9,314 nt of DNA from an uncultured Prevotellaceae bacterium (lineage in GTDB: Bacteria; Bacteroidota; Bacteroidia; Bacteroidales; Bacteroidaceae): the NCBI GenBank assembly GCA_905202115.1, contig CAJKQZ010000098.1, positions 1 to 9,314 on the forward strand, in the 5' to 3' direction. This document shows, in pieces, positions 1 through 6,814 of this stretch (position 1 is the first letter of the stretch; each line of letters starts with the position of its first letter). The translations under genes were made by a program, and so were the position numbers. The notes under the pieces are model-generated. The model did no database searches. It worked only from the letters and a program-made list of their open reading frames with translations, and was not told the DNA's origin.

Positions 1-186
1 CGGCGGGAGGTTCGGGCACCTGACAAAAATGTCATGTTCTGAAAAGTCCAATGCCAGCTTCGGCGTTATACTTGTTGGAAGAAGTGTGCGTTGTTGCTGA
101 TAAAAGGCGCGAATGCAGTTGCGTGAAAAAATAATGAAAAAAACTTTCTTCTTTTATCTGAATAAGCCGGTAGGCTATAATTGAAT
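1..186. other. Left-edge stretch with no supported gene
   Basis: I see no gene here that I can support. Short open frames run off the left edge on both strands: a plus-strand frame open to a stop at 98-100, and a minus-strand ATG at 35-33 reading leftwards. Neither shows a motif I recognise. A small perfect hairpin, TGACA-AAAA-TGTCA, lies at 21-34. The AT-rich part from about 120 to 190 looks like ordinary intergenic DNA beyond the end of the efflux operon. Confidence 0.5.
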
Positions 187-233
187 TTATAAAATAATCT
201 GCATATAACGGCATTTGCCATTATACGCAGATT
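187..233 (-). terminator. Rho-independent terminator of the efflux operon
   Basis: Read on the minus strand, 233-216 and 213-196 form an 18-pair stem. Sixteen pairs are Watson-Crick and two are G-U wobbles, closing on a very small loop that probably opens to four bases. The T-rich run ATTTTAT follows directly (about 195-189). The stem begins 30 bases after the adaptor stop codon at 263. On the plus strand no T-run follows, so it should act mainly on leftward transcripts. The stem, T-run and position together make this a confident call. Confidence 0.85.
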
Positions 234-262
234 TATGCTTATTGCTTCTCTGTACTTGTTGC

Positions 263-1444
263 TTAGTGTTCTCCGTGTTCGCCTGCTATGGAGGCAAGAT
301 AGAATGCGTTTTTCGTGACAATGGTTGCATTCTCGGGCAGCGGACTGGGGAATGAAACCTGTGTGTATCCGAGTTCGGAGGTTCCGGTAATTACTTCTCT
401 TTGCTCGAATTTGTATTCGGTGGTATTGTCGTGTTTTTCTTTTCTTTCGAGTACGAAAACAAAGTTGCGCCCTTCTATAGAGACTATTGCAGCGTCGGGC
501 AAGGCGTCGCTCTTTTGTGCTCCCGTGTTTATTGTGGCTGTTACGTACATGTCGGGAATGAGTTGTGCGTTTTTGGCTTCGTTAATCTTGACGTGCACCG
601 GAATAGTTTTCGATTGGCTGTCGATAGAACGGTTTATTTCCACGACTTTACCGTTGAAATGTGTTCCGTTCTTTCCGGTAACGGTAAAATAGGCTTCCTG
701 GCCTATGTTTATTTGGGATATATCGTTTTCGAAAACGTTGAGGCTGCAATATACGGCAGAGTTGTCGCTTATCGACATGAGAGAGGTCTGTGTGTCGGCA
801 TAGCTGCCTGTGCTTACGTTTATGCGGTTCACAATTCCGCCTATAGGCGCTTTTACTGCAACGCACGGGCTTATCTGTCCTTGCTCTACGTGTTGCGGAT
901 TTAAGGACAGCTGTATCAGCTGTTGCCGTAGGCCGAGTTCTTCGGCGCGTGAAATGTCGCAGTCGGCCTTTGCCTGTTGCAGGTTCTTTTCAACGCCGGC
1001 TCCGTTCGCGTTAAGATTTTTTTGCCTCTCGTATTCTTGCTCGGCTAATACGAGTCTTTTTCGTGCAGTGAGATAGTTTTTCTGCATTTCCACTATTGCA
1101 GTGTTTTCTATGAGTGCCATAGTCTGTCCTTTGTGTACGCTCTGTCCCTCGCGCACATATATGCGGTTTACGATTCCGCCGGTAAGAGACGTGACATCGG
1201 CCTTATGCTGCGGGTCGAGCCTGAGAGTTCCGTTTGCGCGCACTATGCTGTTCAGTTCGCGCTTTTCGATTTTTCCGAGTTGAATGTCTACGGCTTTCAT
1301 TTGTGCGTCGGTAAGCACGAGTTCCTCGTTGTGCTCTCCGTGCTCGTGGGCTTCACTGTGGTTGTCGCTCTCTTTTTGTTTGTTGCCGCACGACGTTGCC
1401 AACAACAGTGCAAGTGTCGCTATTATATAATATCTGCTTGTCAT
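263..1444 (-). CDS. czcB: CzcB-type RND efflux periplasmic adaptor lipoprotein
   Basis: Membrane fusion protein of 393 residues that would link the inner-membrane pump to the outer-membrane channel and may hand metal to the pump. Residues 1-18 form a lipoprotein signal ending ATSC, with Cys19 as the likely lipidated residue. Two half-motifs of the barrel-sandwich (lipoyl-like) domain are visible as matching GGIVNRI segments at about 84-113 and 195-226. They flank a charged alpha-helical hairpin (about 114-182). A beta-barrel (about 230-305) and a membrane-proximal domain (about 310-385) follow. Histidines cluster near both ends: H29, H33, H35 and H38 just after the lipid anchor, and H390 and H393 in a GEHGEH tail. 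This suits metal binding, which is inferred. Its ATG overlaps the channel stop by ATGA, so it is probably translated by coupling. The length is normal for the family. Confidence 0.93.
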   Translation of the reverse strand: MTSRYYIIATLALLLATSCGNKQKESDNHSEAHEHGEHNEELVLTDAQMKAVDIQLGKIEKRELNSIVRANGTLRLDPQHKADVTSLTGGIVNRIYVREGQSVHKGQTMALIENTAIVEMQKNYLTARKRLVLAEQEYERQKNLNANGAGVEKNLQQAKADCDISRAEELGLRQQLIQLSLNPQHVEQGQISPCVAVKAPIGGIVNRINVSTGSYADTQTSLMSISDNSAVYCSLNVFENDISQINIGQEAYFTVTGKNGTHFNGKVVEINRSIDSQSKTIPVHVKINEAKNAQLIPDMYVTATINTGAQKSDALPDAAIVSIEGRNFVFVLERKEKHDNTTEYKFEQREVITGTSELGYTQVSFPSPLPENATIVTKNAFYLASIAGEHGEH

Positions 1445-2700
1445 TTGTATCCTTGTAAATAGTTTAACATTATTATTGCCTGGTTGTAATCGTTGATTGC
1501 ATCGGCGTGTTGCAAATGCACCTCCAGCGATGAGCGCAGGTTTTGTATGTATTCCACGTAGTCTATCTCGCCTTTTTCGTACGACAGTTGGGATAGTCGG
1601 ATCGTTTCGTCAGCCGAGGCCATACCCTCCGATTTGTAATAGTCGAGCGCCTGGGCAGCGCGCTTGTATTCGGCTCTTGCTGCTGAATATTCTTTCTGCA
1701 TGGCCAGTTCGGCATCGCGGAGTTCTACCTCGGCAATTTCCATGTCGTTGCGGGCTGCTTTTGCTTTTGCTCTGGTGGCTCCGAAAAAGATAGGAATGCC
1801 CACACCTACTTCAAAGCCCATGAAGTTTCCTTTTTCGAATCGGTCGCGTTGTATGTTGTAGGGATTGAATCCCTTTATTACAAGCTGGTTTTTGAGAGTG
1901 AAACTGAGGTTCGGCATGTAACCCTGGCGCGTAAGTTTTAGATTGCGCTCGCTTACGTTCTTTTTGCTTGAATATACGTTACCCCAGGGCGTTTGTTCGA
2001 AAACGGGCTGCGTATAGGCCGACGGTGCGTTCATTACAGGCAGTACGGTTTCAGTTGGATGTATGTCGGCTTCGCTGCCAAGTTGTCGTTGCAGTGCAAG
2101 CAGTGCGTTGTTCTCGGCATTCAACTCTTTTTGCAGTGCAATGCGGTTTTCGTTATAAAGACGTTCGGCGTTGATTTTCTCAAGTCGGCTTGCAGCCCCT
2201 TCTTTGTATTTGGCGTTGGCGAGAAAAAGGAAGCGTGCGCAAATGCTGTCTTGTTTTCTTAGAATTTTTACCCGTTCGCGAGCGTGAAGCAGCAGGTAGT
2301 AGTTTTCGGTTACGGATTTTGTAATGTCGTTTTTGATTAATGTAAGATTACTGCGTTCAAGTTCGGTTCCTGCTTTTAGGAAGTTTCTCCTTGCGGTGTA
2401 AACCGTAGGGAAATCTATGCTTTGTGTTAGTGAGATACTGTTATCGGGACTTCCTCCCGAAGTAGGATCCTGTGCGATAGCAAACTCTGTCTTTTCTATG
2501 TCGAATGTCGCGCCTTGCATGTTCTCGGCTTTATCGACGGAAAGGTTTCCTGCTTTTATGGCAAGGTTGTTTTTCATTGCGAAGTCAATGCATTCTTTCA
2601 ATGTGTGGAGGTTTGATTGCGCGGAAACGCCGGCTGTTGCTCCAATGAGCGACATGAGAAAGAATATTGCGCGTGTTGTGTTGATATTGTGCTTGTTCAT
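1441..2700 (-). CDS. TolC/CzcC-family outer-membrane efflux channel
   Basis: Outer-membrane factor of 419 residues forming the exit duct of the tripartite metal pump. A signal peptide covers residues 1-27, with likely cleavage after VSA and Gln28 as the first mature residue. Two outer-membrane efflux repeats follow, about 30-210 and 240-417. Each has long heptad-like, Ala/Glu/Leu-rich helices (for example 125-205 and 310-400) that would build the periplasmic tunnel. The segment before each helix is polar and beta-like, for example SISLTQSIDFP at 88-98 and VGVGIPIFFG at 298-307. No lipobox is visible, so it is probably not lipidated. The length suits CzcC/CusC-like members. Its ATG overlaps the pump stop (ATGA, 2697-2700) and its own stop overlaps the adaptor start, placing it in the middle of the operon. 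The family is clear. The substrate is set by the pump, so I give no symbol. Confidence 0.93.
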   Translation of the reverse strand: MNKHNINTTRAIFFLMSLIGATAGVSAQSNLHTLKECIDFAMKNNLAIKAGNLSVDKAENMQGATFDIEKTEFAIAQDPTSGGSPDNSISLTQSIDFPTVYTARRNFLKAGTELERSNLTLIKNDITKSVTENYYLLLHARERVKILRKQDSICARFLFLANAKYKEGAASRLEKINAERLYNENRIALQKELNAENNALLALQRQLGSEADIHPTETVLPVMNAPSAYTQPVFEQTPWGNVYSSKKNVSERNLKLTRQGYMPNLSFTLKNQLVIKGFNPYNIQRDRFEKGNFMGFEVGVGIPIFFGATRAKAKAARNDMEIAEVELRDAELAMQKEYSAARAEYKRAAQALDYYKSEGMASADETIRLSQLSYEKGEIDYVEYIQNLRSSLEVHLQHADAINDYNQAIIMLNYLQGYK

Positions 2701-5700
2701 GATGTTTGTCTTTTTGAAAACATATTGTAAATCACCGGCAAAATTACAAGCGTTAGAACCGTTGCCGTGATAAGACCACCTATTACTACCGTGGCGAGAG
2801 GACGTTGCACTTCCGCGCCGTCGCTCGTTGACAAGGCCATTGGAAAGAATCCGAATGAAGCCACCAACGCCGTCATTATTACGGGACGAAGGCGAACAAT
2901 GCAGCCTTGCACTATGCGTTTGCGTACATTGCTCATACCTTCACGCTCTAATGTGTTGAATTGTCCTACCAGAACTATTCCGTTGAGCACCGAAACTCCG
3001 AAAAGTGCAATGAAACCCACTCCGGCTGAAATGCTGAAAGGCATGTCTCTGAGCCAAAGCGCCCATATTCCGCCTATTGCGGAAAGAGGAACGGCTGTAA
3101 ACACGAAGATTGCTTCGCGTACGTTTTTGAGAGTGGCATATAGCAGAATGAAAATGAGCAGCAGAGCAAGAGGTACGGCAATCATCAGACGGTTGGCCGC
3201 TTCCTGAAGATTTTTGAACTCTCCGCCATAAGTATAATAATAACCGGCCGGAAGTTTTAGTTCGCGTTCAAGAATTGACTGTATTTCGTTGACAGTGCTT
3301 TTGATGTCGCGCCCGCGGACATTGAATCCTACGTAAATGCGTCGCCTGCCGTCTTCGTGGGTTACTTGTGCGGGAACGTTTTCATATTCTATCGAGGCAA
3401 TTTGTGAGAGTGTTGTTGTTCCGCCTGCCGGAAGAGGTATGCTTAATCTCTCCAGATTGTTTATATCATTGCGCAAATCATCTTTCATACGTAGAACGAG
3501 GTCGAAACGTCGGTCGCTTTCGAAAACGAAGCCTGCGCGTTTGCCTGCAAATGCTGTTTCGAGCACGTTGTTTGCTTCTTTTATTGAAATTCCGAGCCGT
3601 GCAAGTTGCGCGCGGTCGTATTTAACTTGTATTTGCGGCAGTCCGGTAACTTTTTCTATGAAAGGTTCGGTTACGCCTTCTACATTCTTTATCAGACCGG
3701 CAACTTGTTTTGCCGAGGCGCTGAGCACATCGAGATCGCTGCCGTATATTTTTATTGCTACGTCTTGTCTGATTCCGGTTATAAGTTCGTTGTTGCGCAT
3801 TTGAATGGGTTGCGTCATTTCTGCTTCAAGTCCAGGAATGATACTAAGGGCCTTTTCCATTTTTTCCATGAGGTCGTTTTTATTTTTTGTGGAGACAGAC
3901 GTCCATTCGTTCTTTGGCCGAAGGGCTATAAGCATGTCGGCGCGCTCTATCGGCATTGGATCTGTCGGTATTTCCGCGCTGCCTATTCGGGTGACCACTT
4001 GTTTTACTTCGGGAAAGTTTTCTTTCAGTATTTTCTCGGCCTGTGTGGTGCTTTCAACCATTTGCGAGAGTGATGTTCCCTGCGCCATGCTTATTTCGGC
4101 GGCAAAATCGCCTTCGTCGAGCGTCGGAATAAACTCGCCGCCTAATTTGTAGAACGCAAAAACGCTTATTCCGAATATCACAAGTATTGTAGCAATTATT
4201 GTTTTGCCGTTGTCAAGGCTTTTGTTTATAACGGGAATGTATATTTTGTGCAGTTTTTCAAGCAGCCGGTCTGAAATGTTGCGCTTGTGTGTGCTTTGTT
4301 TGCTCAGGAACAATGCGCTCGCCATAGGAACGTATGTAAGCGAAAGCAGAAACGCTCCGAAAATGGCAAAGAATATCGTGAGCGCCATAGGCCTGAACAT
4401 TTTTCCTTCTATGCCGGTGAGCGTAAGCAGAGGGATGTACACAATCATGATTATTATCTCGCCAAAAGCAGCGCTTTTTCTTATGCGCGAGGCTGAATAG
4501 AGCACTTCTTCGTCCATTTGCGCCTGTGTAAGTGAGGCGCCGCCGTATTTGGCTTTGTTAATGGTTATGTGAAGGCACACCGCTTCGACGATTATGACTG
4601 CACCGTCCACTATTATTCCGAAGTCAATGGCTCCGAGGCTCATAAGGTTACCGCTCACTCCGAAAAGCCTCATCATACCGAATGCAAATAACATAGAGAG
4701 AGGTATAACAGAGGCAACTACGAATCCTGCGCGATAGTTTCCGAGGAACAGCACGAGAATAAGGATTACGATGAGACCTCCTTCTATGAGGTTGCGTGTT
4801 ATGGTGCCGGTTACTCGGTCTACAAGCTGTGTGCGGTCGATGAAAGGTTCTATCATTACTCCTTCGGGGAGCGATCTTTGAATCTGTGTTATGCGTTGCT
4901 TTACATTCTTTATGACTTGCTGGAAATTCTCGCCTTTGAGCATTATTGTGATGCCTGCCACGACTTCTCCTTCGCCGTTACGCGTTACTGCGCCGTAGCG
5001 CGTGGCGTGTCCGAATTCTACGTCGGCCACATCTTTTACGAGAATGGGAATTCCGTTGACGTTTTTTACGGGAATATGTTTTATGTCGTCGAGTGATTCT
5101 ACCAGTCCCAATCCTCTGATGAAATATGAATTGCTGTTCTTTTCTATATATCCGCCTCCTGTGTTCTCGTTATTGTTTTCCAGGGCGGAGAACAGTTCGG
5201 AAACCGTTACTCCTGTTGCATTGAGCCGCTCGGAGCTCACGGCAACCTCATATTGTTTTACATAACCTCCCCAGCCGCTCACCTCGGCAACGCCTTCCGT
5301 GCCCGAAAGCTGACGGCGCACTATCCAGTCTTGTATGGTTCGCAGGTCGGTTAACGAGTATTTGTTTTCGTAGCCTTTCCTGGCTCGTATTGTATAATGG
5401 AAAATCTCTCCCAGGCCTGTTGCTACCGGAGCGAGGCTTACGCTGCACTTTTCTTTAGGAAGTACTTCCTCGGCTTCTTTCAATTGTGCCGAAACTTGTT
5501 GCCTTGCCCAGTAAATATCGCAGTTGTCTTTGAATACAAGTGTTACTACAGCCAGCCCGCTGCGACTTATGCTTCGCCTCTCGGTTACGTCGGGTATATT
5601 GGCGAGCGCCATTTCTATGGGAGTGGTTATGGATTGCTCTATTTCTTGTGCGCCGAGCGACGGCGCCTGTGCTATTACCTGCACTTGGTTGTTGGTTATA

Positions 5701-5822
5701 TCGGGCGTGGAGTCGAACGGTAATTGCGATAGCGAATATCCGCCCCATATCACGAGAGCTATCGTGAATATGCCTACAACCAATTTGTTCTCGATAGAGA
5801 ACTTAATCAGTTTTTGAAACAT
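2697..5822 (-). CDS. czcA: CzcA/CusA-type heavy-metal efflux RND pump
   Basis: Proton-driven inner-membrane pump of the heavy-metal efflux RND group, 1041 residues, full length. TM1 is at about 14-31, then the first porter region, TM2-6 (about 340-512), TM7 (about 540-556), the second porter region, and TM8-12 (about 865-1035) with GFIALFGVSVLNGIVLV and RLRPVIMTALVASFGFFP. The TM4 motif DFGIIVD...E puts D400, D406 and E413 in the spacing of the CzcA proton-relay triad (D402, D408, E415). By-eye alignment to E. coli CusA from memory puts E576, R627 and E679 where CusA has its Met ligands M573, M623 and M672. This favours divalent cations over Cu(I)/Ag(I). An ATG at 5867 would add 15 residues. 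I chose 5822 because MFQKLIKFSIENK matches the usual family N-terminus. The frame starts 76 bases after the small cysteine-rich gene and overlaps the channel gene by four bases. The exact metal is not shown. Confidence 0.95.
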   Translation of the reverse strand: MFQKLIKFSIENKLVVGIFTIALVIWGGYSLSQLPFDSTPDITNNQVQVIAQAPSLGAQEIEQSITTPIEMALANIPDVTERRSISRSGLAVVTLVFKDNCDIYWARQQVSAQLKEAEEVLPKEKCSVSLAPVATGLGEIFHYTIRARKGYENKYSLTDLRTIQDWIVRRQLSGTEGVAEVSGWGGYVKQYEVAVSSERLNATGVTVSELFSALENNNENTGGGYIEKNSNSYFIRGLGLVESLDDIKHIPVKNVNGIPILVKDVADVEFGHATRYGAVTRNGEGEVVAGITIMLKGENFQQVIKNVKQRITQIQRSLPEGVMIEPFIDRTQLVDRVTGTITRNLIEGGLIVILILVLFLGNYRAGFVVASVIPLSMLFAFGMMRLFGVSGNLMSLGAIDFGIIVDGAVIIVEAVCLHITINKAKYGGASLTQAQMDEEVLYSASRIRKSAAFGEIIIMIVYIPLLTLTGIEGKMFRPMALTIFFAIFGAFLLSLTYVPMASALFLSKQSTHKRNISDRLLEKLHKIYIPVINKSLDNGKTIIATILVIFGISVFAFYKLGGEFIPTLDEGDFAAEISMAQGTSLSQMVESTTQAEKILKENFPEVKQVVTRIGSAEIPTDPMPIERADMLIALRPKNEWTSVSTKNKNDLMEKMEKALSIIPGLEAEMTQPIQMRNNELITGIRQDVAIKIYGSDLDVLSASAKQVAGLIKNVEGVTEPFIEKVTGLPQIQVKYDRAQLARLGISIKEANNVLETAFAGKRAGFVFESDRRFDLVLRMKDDLRNDINNLERLSIPLPAGGTTTLSQIASIEYENVPAQVTHEDGRRRIYVGFNVRGRDIKSTVNEIQSILERELKLPAGYYYTYGGEFKNLQEAANRLMIAVPLALLLIFILLYATLKNVREAIFVFTAVPLSAIGGIWALWLRDMPFSISAGVGFIALFGVSVLNGIVLVGQFNTLEREGMSNVRKRIVQGCIVRLRPVIMTALVASFGFFPMALSTSDGAEVQRPLATVVIGGLITATVLTLVILPVIYNMFSKRQTS

Positions 5823-5898
5823 TGTGCTTAAGTTTGAAATTATTACATAGTTTTCAATGCGGCGCATTTATGGTATGCCGACTACTATTACAATAATT

Positions 5899-6219
5899 TC
5901 AGGCCTGTTTGGGAGGCGTGTACGAATTTTGCGGGAAAGAGTCTCCTTTTTTCAAAATATAAAAGGCTACTTTCCGTTCGTTGTGCTTCGCTGGAGCGAT
6001 ATTTATTCCGTAAATGTAAAAATAGTTTGCCGAATGGCTGTTAGAACAGGAACAAAACGGAGTGCATAGATCGGGCAGGGAATTGTTGTCGCATTGTTGC
6101 CCCTGTGTGAAATATGTTACGGTTCTGTTGTTTTCGCATGCGGCGTGTATGTCGCAGTGGCATGGAACGAATGCCACGAACAACAGATACATGCTTAATA
6201 TTATGCGAAAAATCTTCAT
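5899..6219 (-). CDS. Small secreted cysteine-rich protein heading the efflux operon
   Basis: A 106-residue protein with a hydrophobic N-terminus (MKIFRIILSMYLLFVAFVP), probably a signal peptide, so it likely acts in the periplasm. Seven cysteines fall within 39 residues (C20, C22, C28, C43, C52, C56, C58), ending in the CTPFCSC cluster, with histidines H21, H25 and H62. No standard lipobox is seen because Pro precedes C20. After residue 65 the sequence is Tyr/Lys-rich and unremarkable. It resembles the short uncharacterised Cys-rich proteins that often precede czcA/cusA genes in Bacteroidetes (I recall a family named DUF6660, but I cannot confirm membership). Its place as first gene before the pump suggests periplasmic metal binding or sensing, which is inference. 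AAGG abuts the ATG, too close for a normal ribosome site. The operon promoter is just upstream. Confidence 0.7.
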   Translation of the reverse strand: MKIFRIILSMYLLFVAFVPCHCDIHAACENNRTVTYFTQGQQCDNNSLPDLCTPFCSCSNSHSANYFYIYGINIAPAKHNERKVAFYILKKGDSFPQNSYTPPKQA

Positions 6220-6237
6220 CCTTTTTGTTCTTGGGCG

Positions 6238-6267
6238 TAAAGTTACTGATTTTATCGATTCTATAAA
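6238..6267 (-). promoter_or_regulatory. Candidate Bacteroidetes promoter for the efflux operon
   Basis: On the minus strand TAACTTTA (6245-6238) matches the Bacteroidetes -7 box TAnnTTTG at all but the last fixed base. An imperfect -33 box, TTTA (6267-6264), lies 18 bases upstream. Transcription would start near 6230, giving a leader of about 10 bases before the ATG at 6219. An inverted repeat TTTAT-N7-ATAAA (6251-6267) lies between and over the boxes and could be an operator. The -33 box is weak, so this is a moderate call. Confidence 0.45.
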
Positions 6268-6318
6268 TATTTAGGTTCGTTCATTTTCTGAAATGTGATT
6301 CTTATTTTAATTTATTGT

Positions 6319-6337
6319 TCGATAAAAATCTTATCGA
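6319..6337. promoter_or_regulatory. Candidate operator, inverted repeat TCGATAA-N5-TTATCGA
   Basis: A perfect 7-base inverted repeat with a 5-base spacer (arms 6319-6325 and 6331-6337) lies about 90-110 bases upstream of the inferred efflux-operon start point. The same heptamer TTATCGA recurs at 6252-6258, inside the candidate promoter. This could be a repressor or activator site. However, TTATCGA also occurs by chance in coding sequence here (near 771, 2530 and 8998), so support is modest. Confidence 0.3.
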
Positions 6338-6468
6338 GTGACATTAACTTTTTCATTTGGGAGATTTTTCTGCGGTTTTGTTTCTGTAGCGGTGCTTTGA
6401 AATAATCCGCGTACTGCCGGAAATGAATAAATATTATGTTGTCGGAAAAAACGTTCGGGACTTTTTTC

Positions 6469-6531
6469 GAATTACATAGGAGATAATTCAAAATATGTCT
6501 GAGATAATTTAAATTATCTCAGACATATTTT
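6469..6531. repeat. Three-unit 21-base palindromic repeat, copy 1
   Basis: The core 6490-6531 is a perfect 42-base palindrome: AAAATATGTCTGAGATA, then ATTT-AAAT at the centre, then the reverse complement. It is preceded by a degenerate direct unit (6469-6489) that shares TACAT and GAGATAATTC with copy 2. From 6473 to 6531 it matches copy 2 at 55 of 59 positions. As RNA it would fold into one long hairpin and could stop transcription in either direction. No gene needs a rightward terminator here, so termination alone does not explain it well. It could be a dispersed REP-like element or a protein-binding site. Confidence 0.9.
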
Positions 6532-6760
6532 TGGCTATATATACACCTGCTGATTTTCAAGTACATGCGAGGTGTTGTTTTTTACGGATTTTTTGAATAA
6601 AAATTCATGCTTTTCTGAATTAATATTCATTGTCACTTCAAAAATTATGTATCGTGACGGCGTGGATAGAGACGCCTTGCGCGTTTTATAGATGTTGCCG
6701 TGTTTTAAGTCAAAGCTCTGATGTCGATTACGGCTCGGCAAATGAAATTAGTAGGTGCAT

Positions 6761-6791
6761 TTTGTTCTGCAATAGCTTTTTATTACATTTA
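6761..6791 (+). promoter_or_regulatory. Bacteroidetes-type promoter for the C25 peptidase gene
   Basis: A perfect -33 TTTG box (6761-6764) is followed after 19 bases by TACATTTA (6784-6791), which fits the -7 consensus TAnnTTTG except at the last base. Spacing is optimal for the major Bacteroidetes sigma factor. Transcription should begin near 6798, leaving a leader of about 17 bases before the ATG at 6815, with no obvious Shine-Dalgarno sequence, as is usual in this phylum. Confidence 0.6.
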
Positions 6792-6814
6792 CCGCGTTAA
6801 TGTAAACGATAATC

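Larger units (their letters stand above)
6220..6814. other. Divergent intergenic region between efflux operon and peptidase gene
   Basis: About 595 AT-rich bases separate the minus-strand efflux operon from the plus-strand peptidase gene. I find no convincing protein gene, tRNA or rRNA. It holds the leftward promoter, TTATCGA half-sites, the three-unit palindromic repeat and the rightward promoter, all listed separately. A 68-codon minus-strand frame (6535-6741) ends three bases from the palindrome. It has no signal peptide, no recognisable domain and no clear promoter, so I did not call it a gene. Confidence 0.6.

Noticed and set aside
1..100. Possible gene ends or starts running off the left edge on both strands.
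   Set aside because: Too short to judge and no motif recognised. Several frames are equally open.
32..214. 60-codon minus-strand frame downstream of the efflux operon.
   Set aside because: It starts inside the operon terminator and has no recognisable features.
6469..6531. The repeat as a CRISPR array.
   Set aside because: Units abut directly with no unique spacers, and no cas genes are present.
6535..6741. 68-codon minus-strand frame ending three bases from the first palindrome, with an internal ATG at 6630.
   Set aside because: No signal peptide, domain or clear promoter, and the composition looks like translated AT-rich intergenic DNA. The nearby palindrome is the only support.
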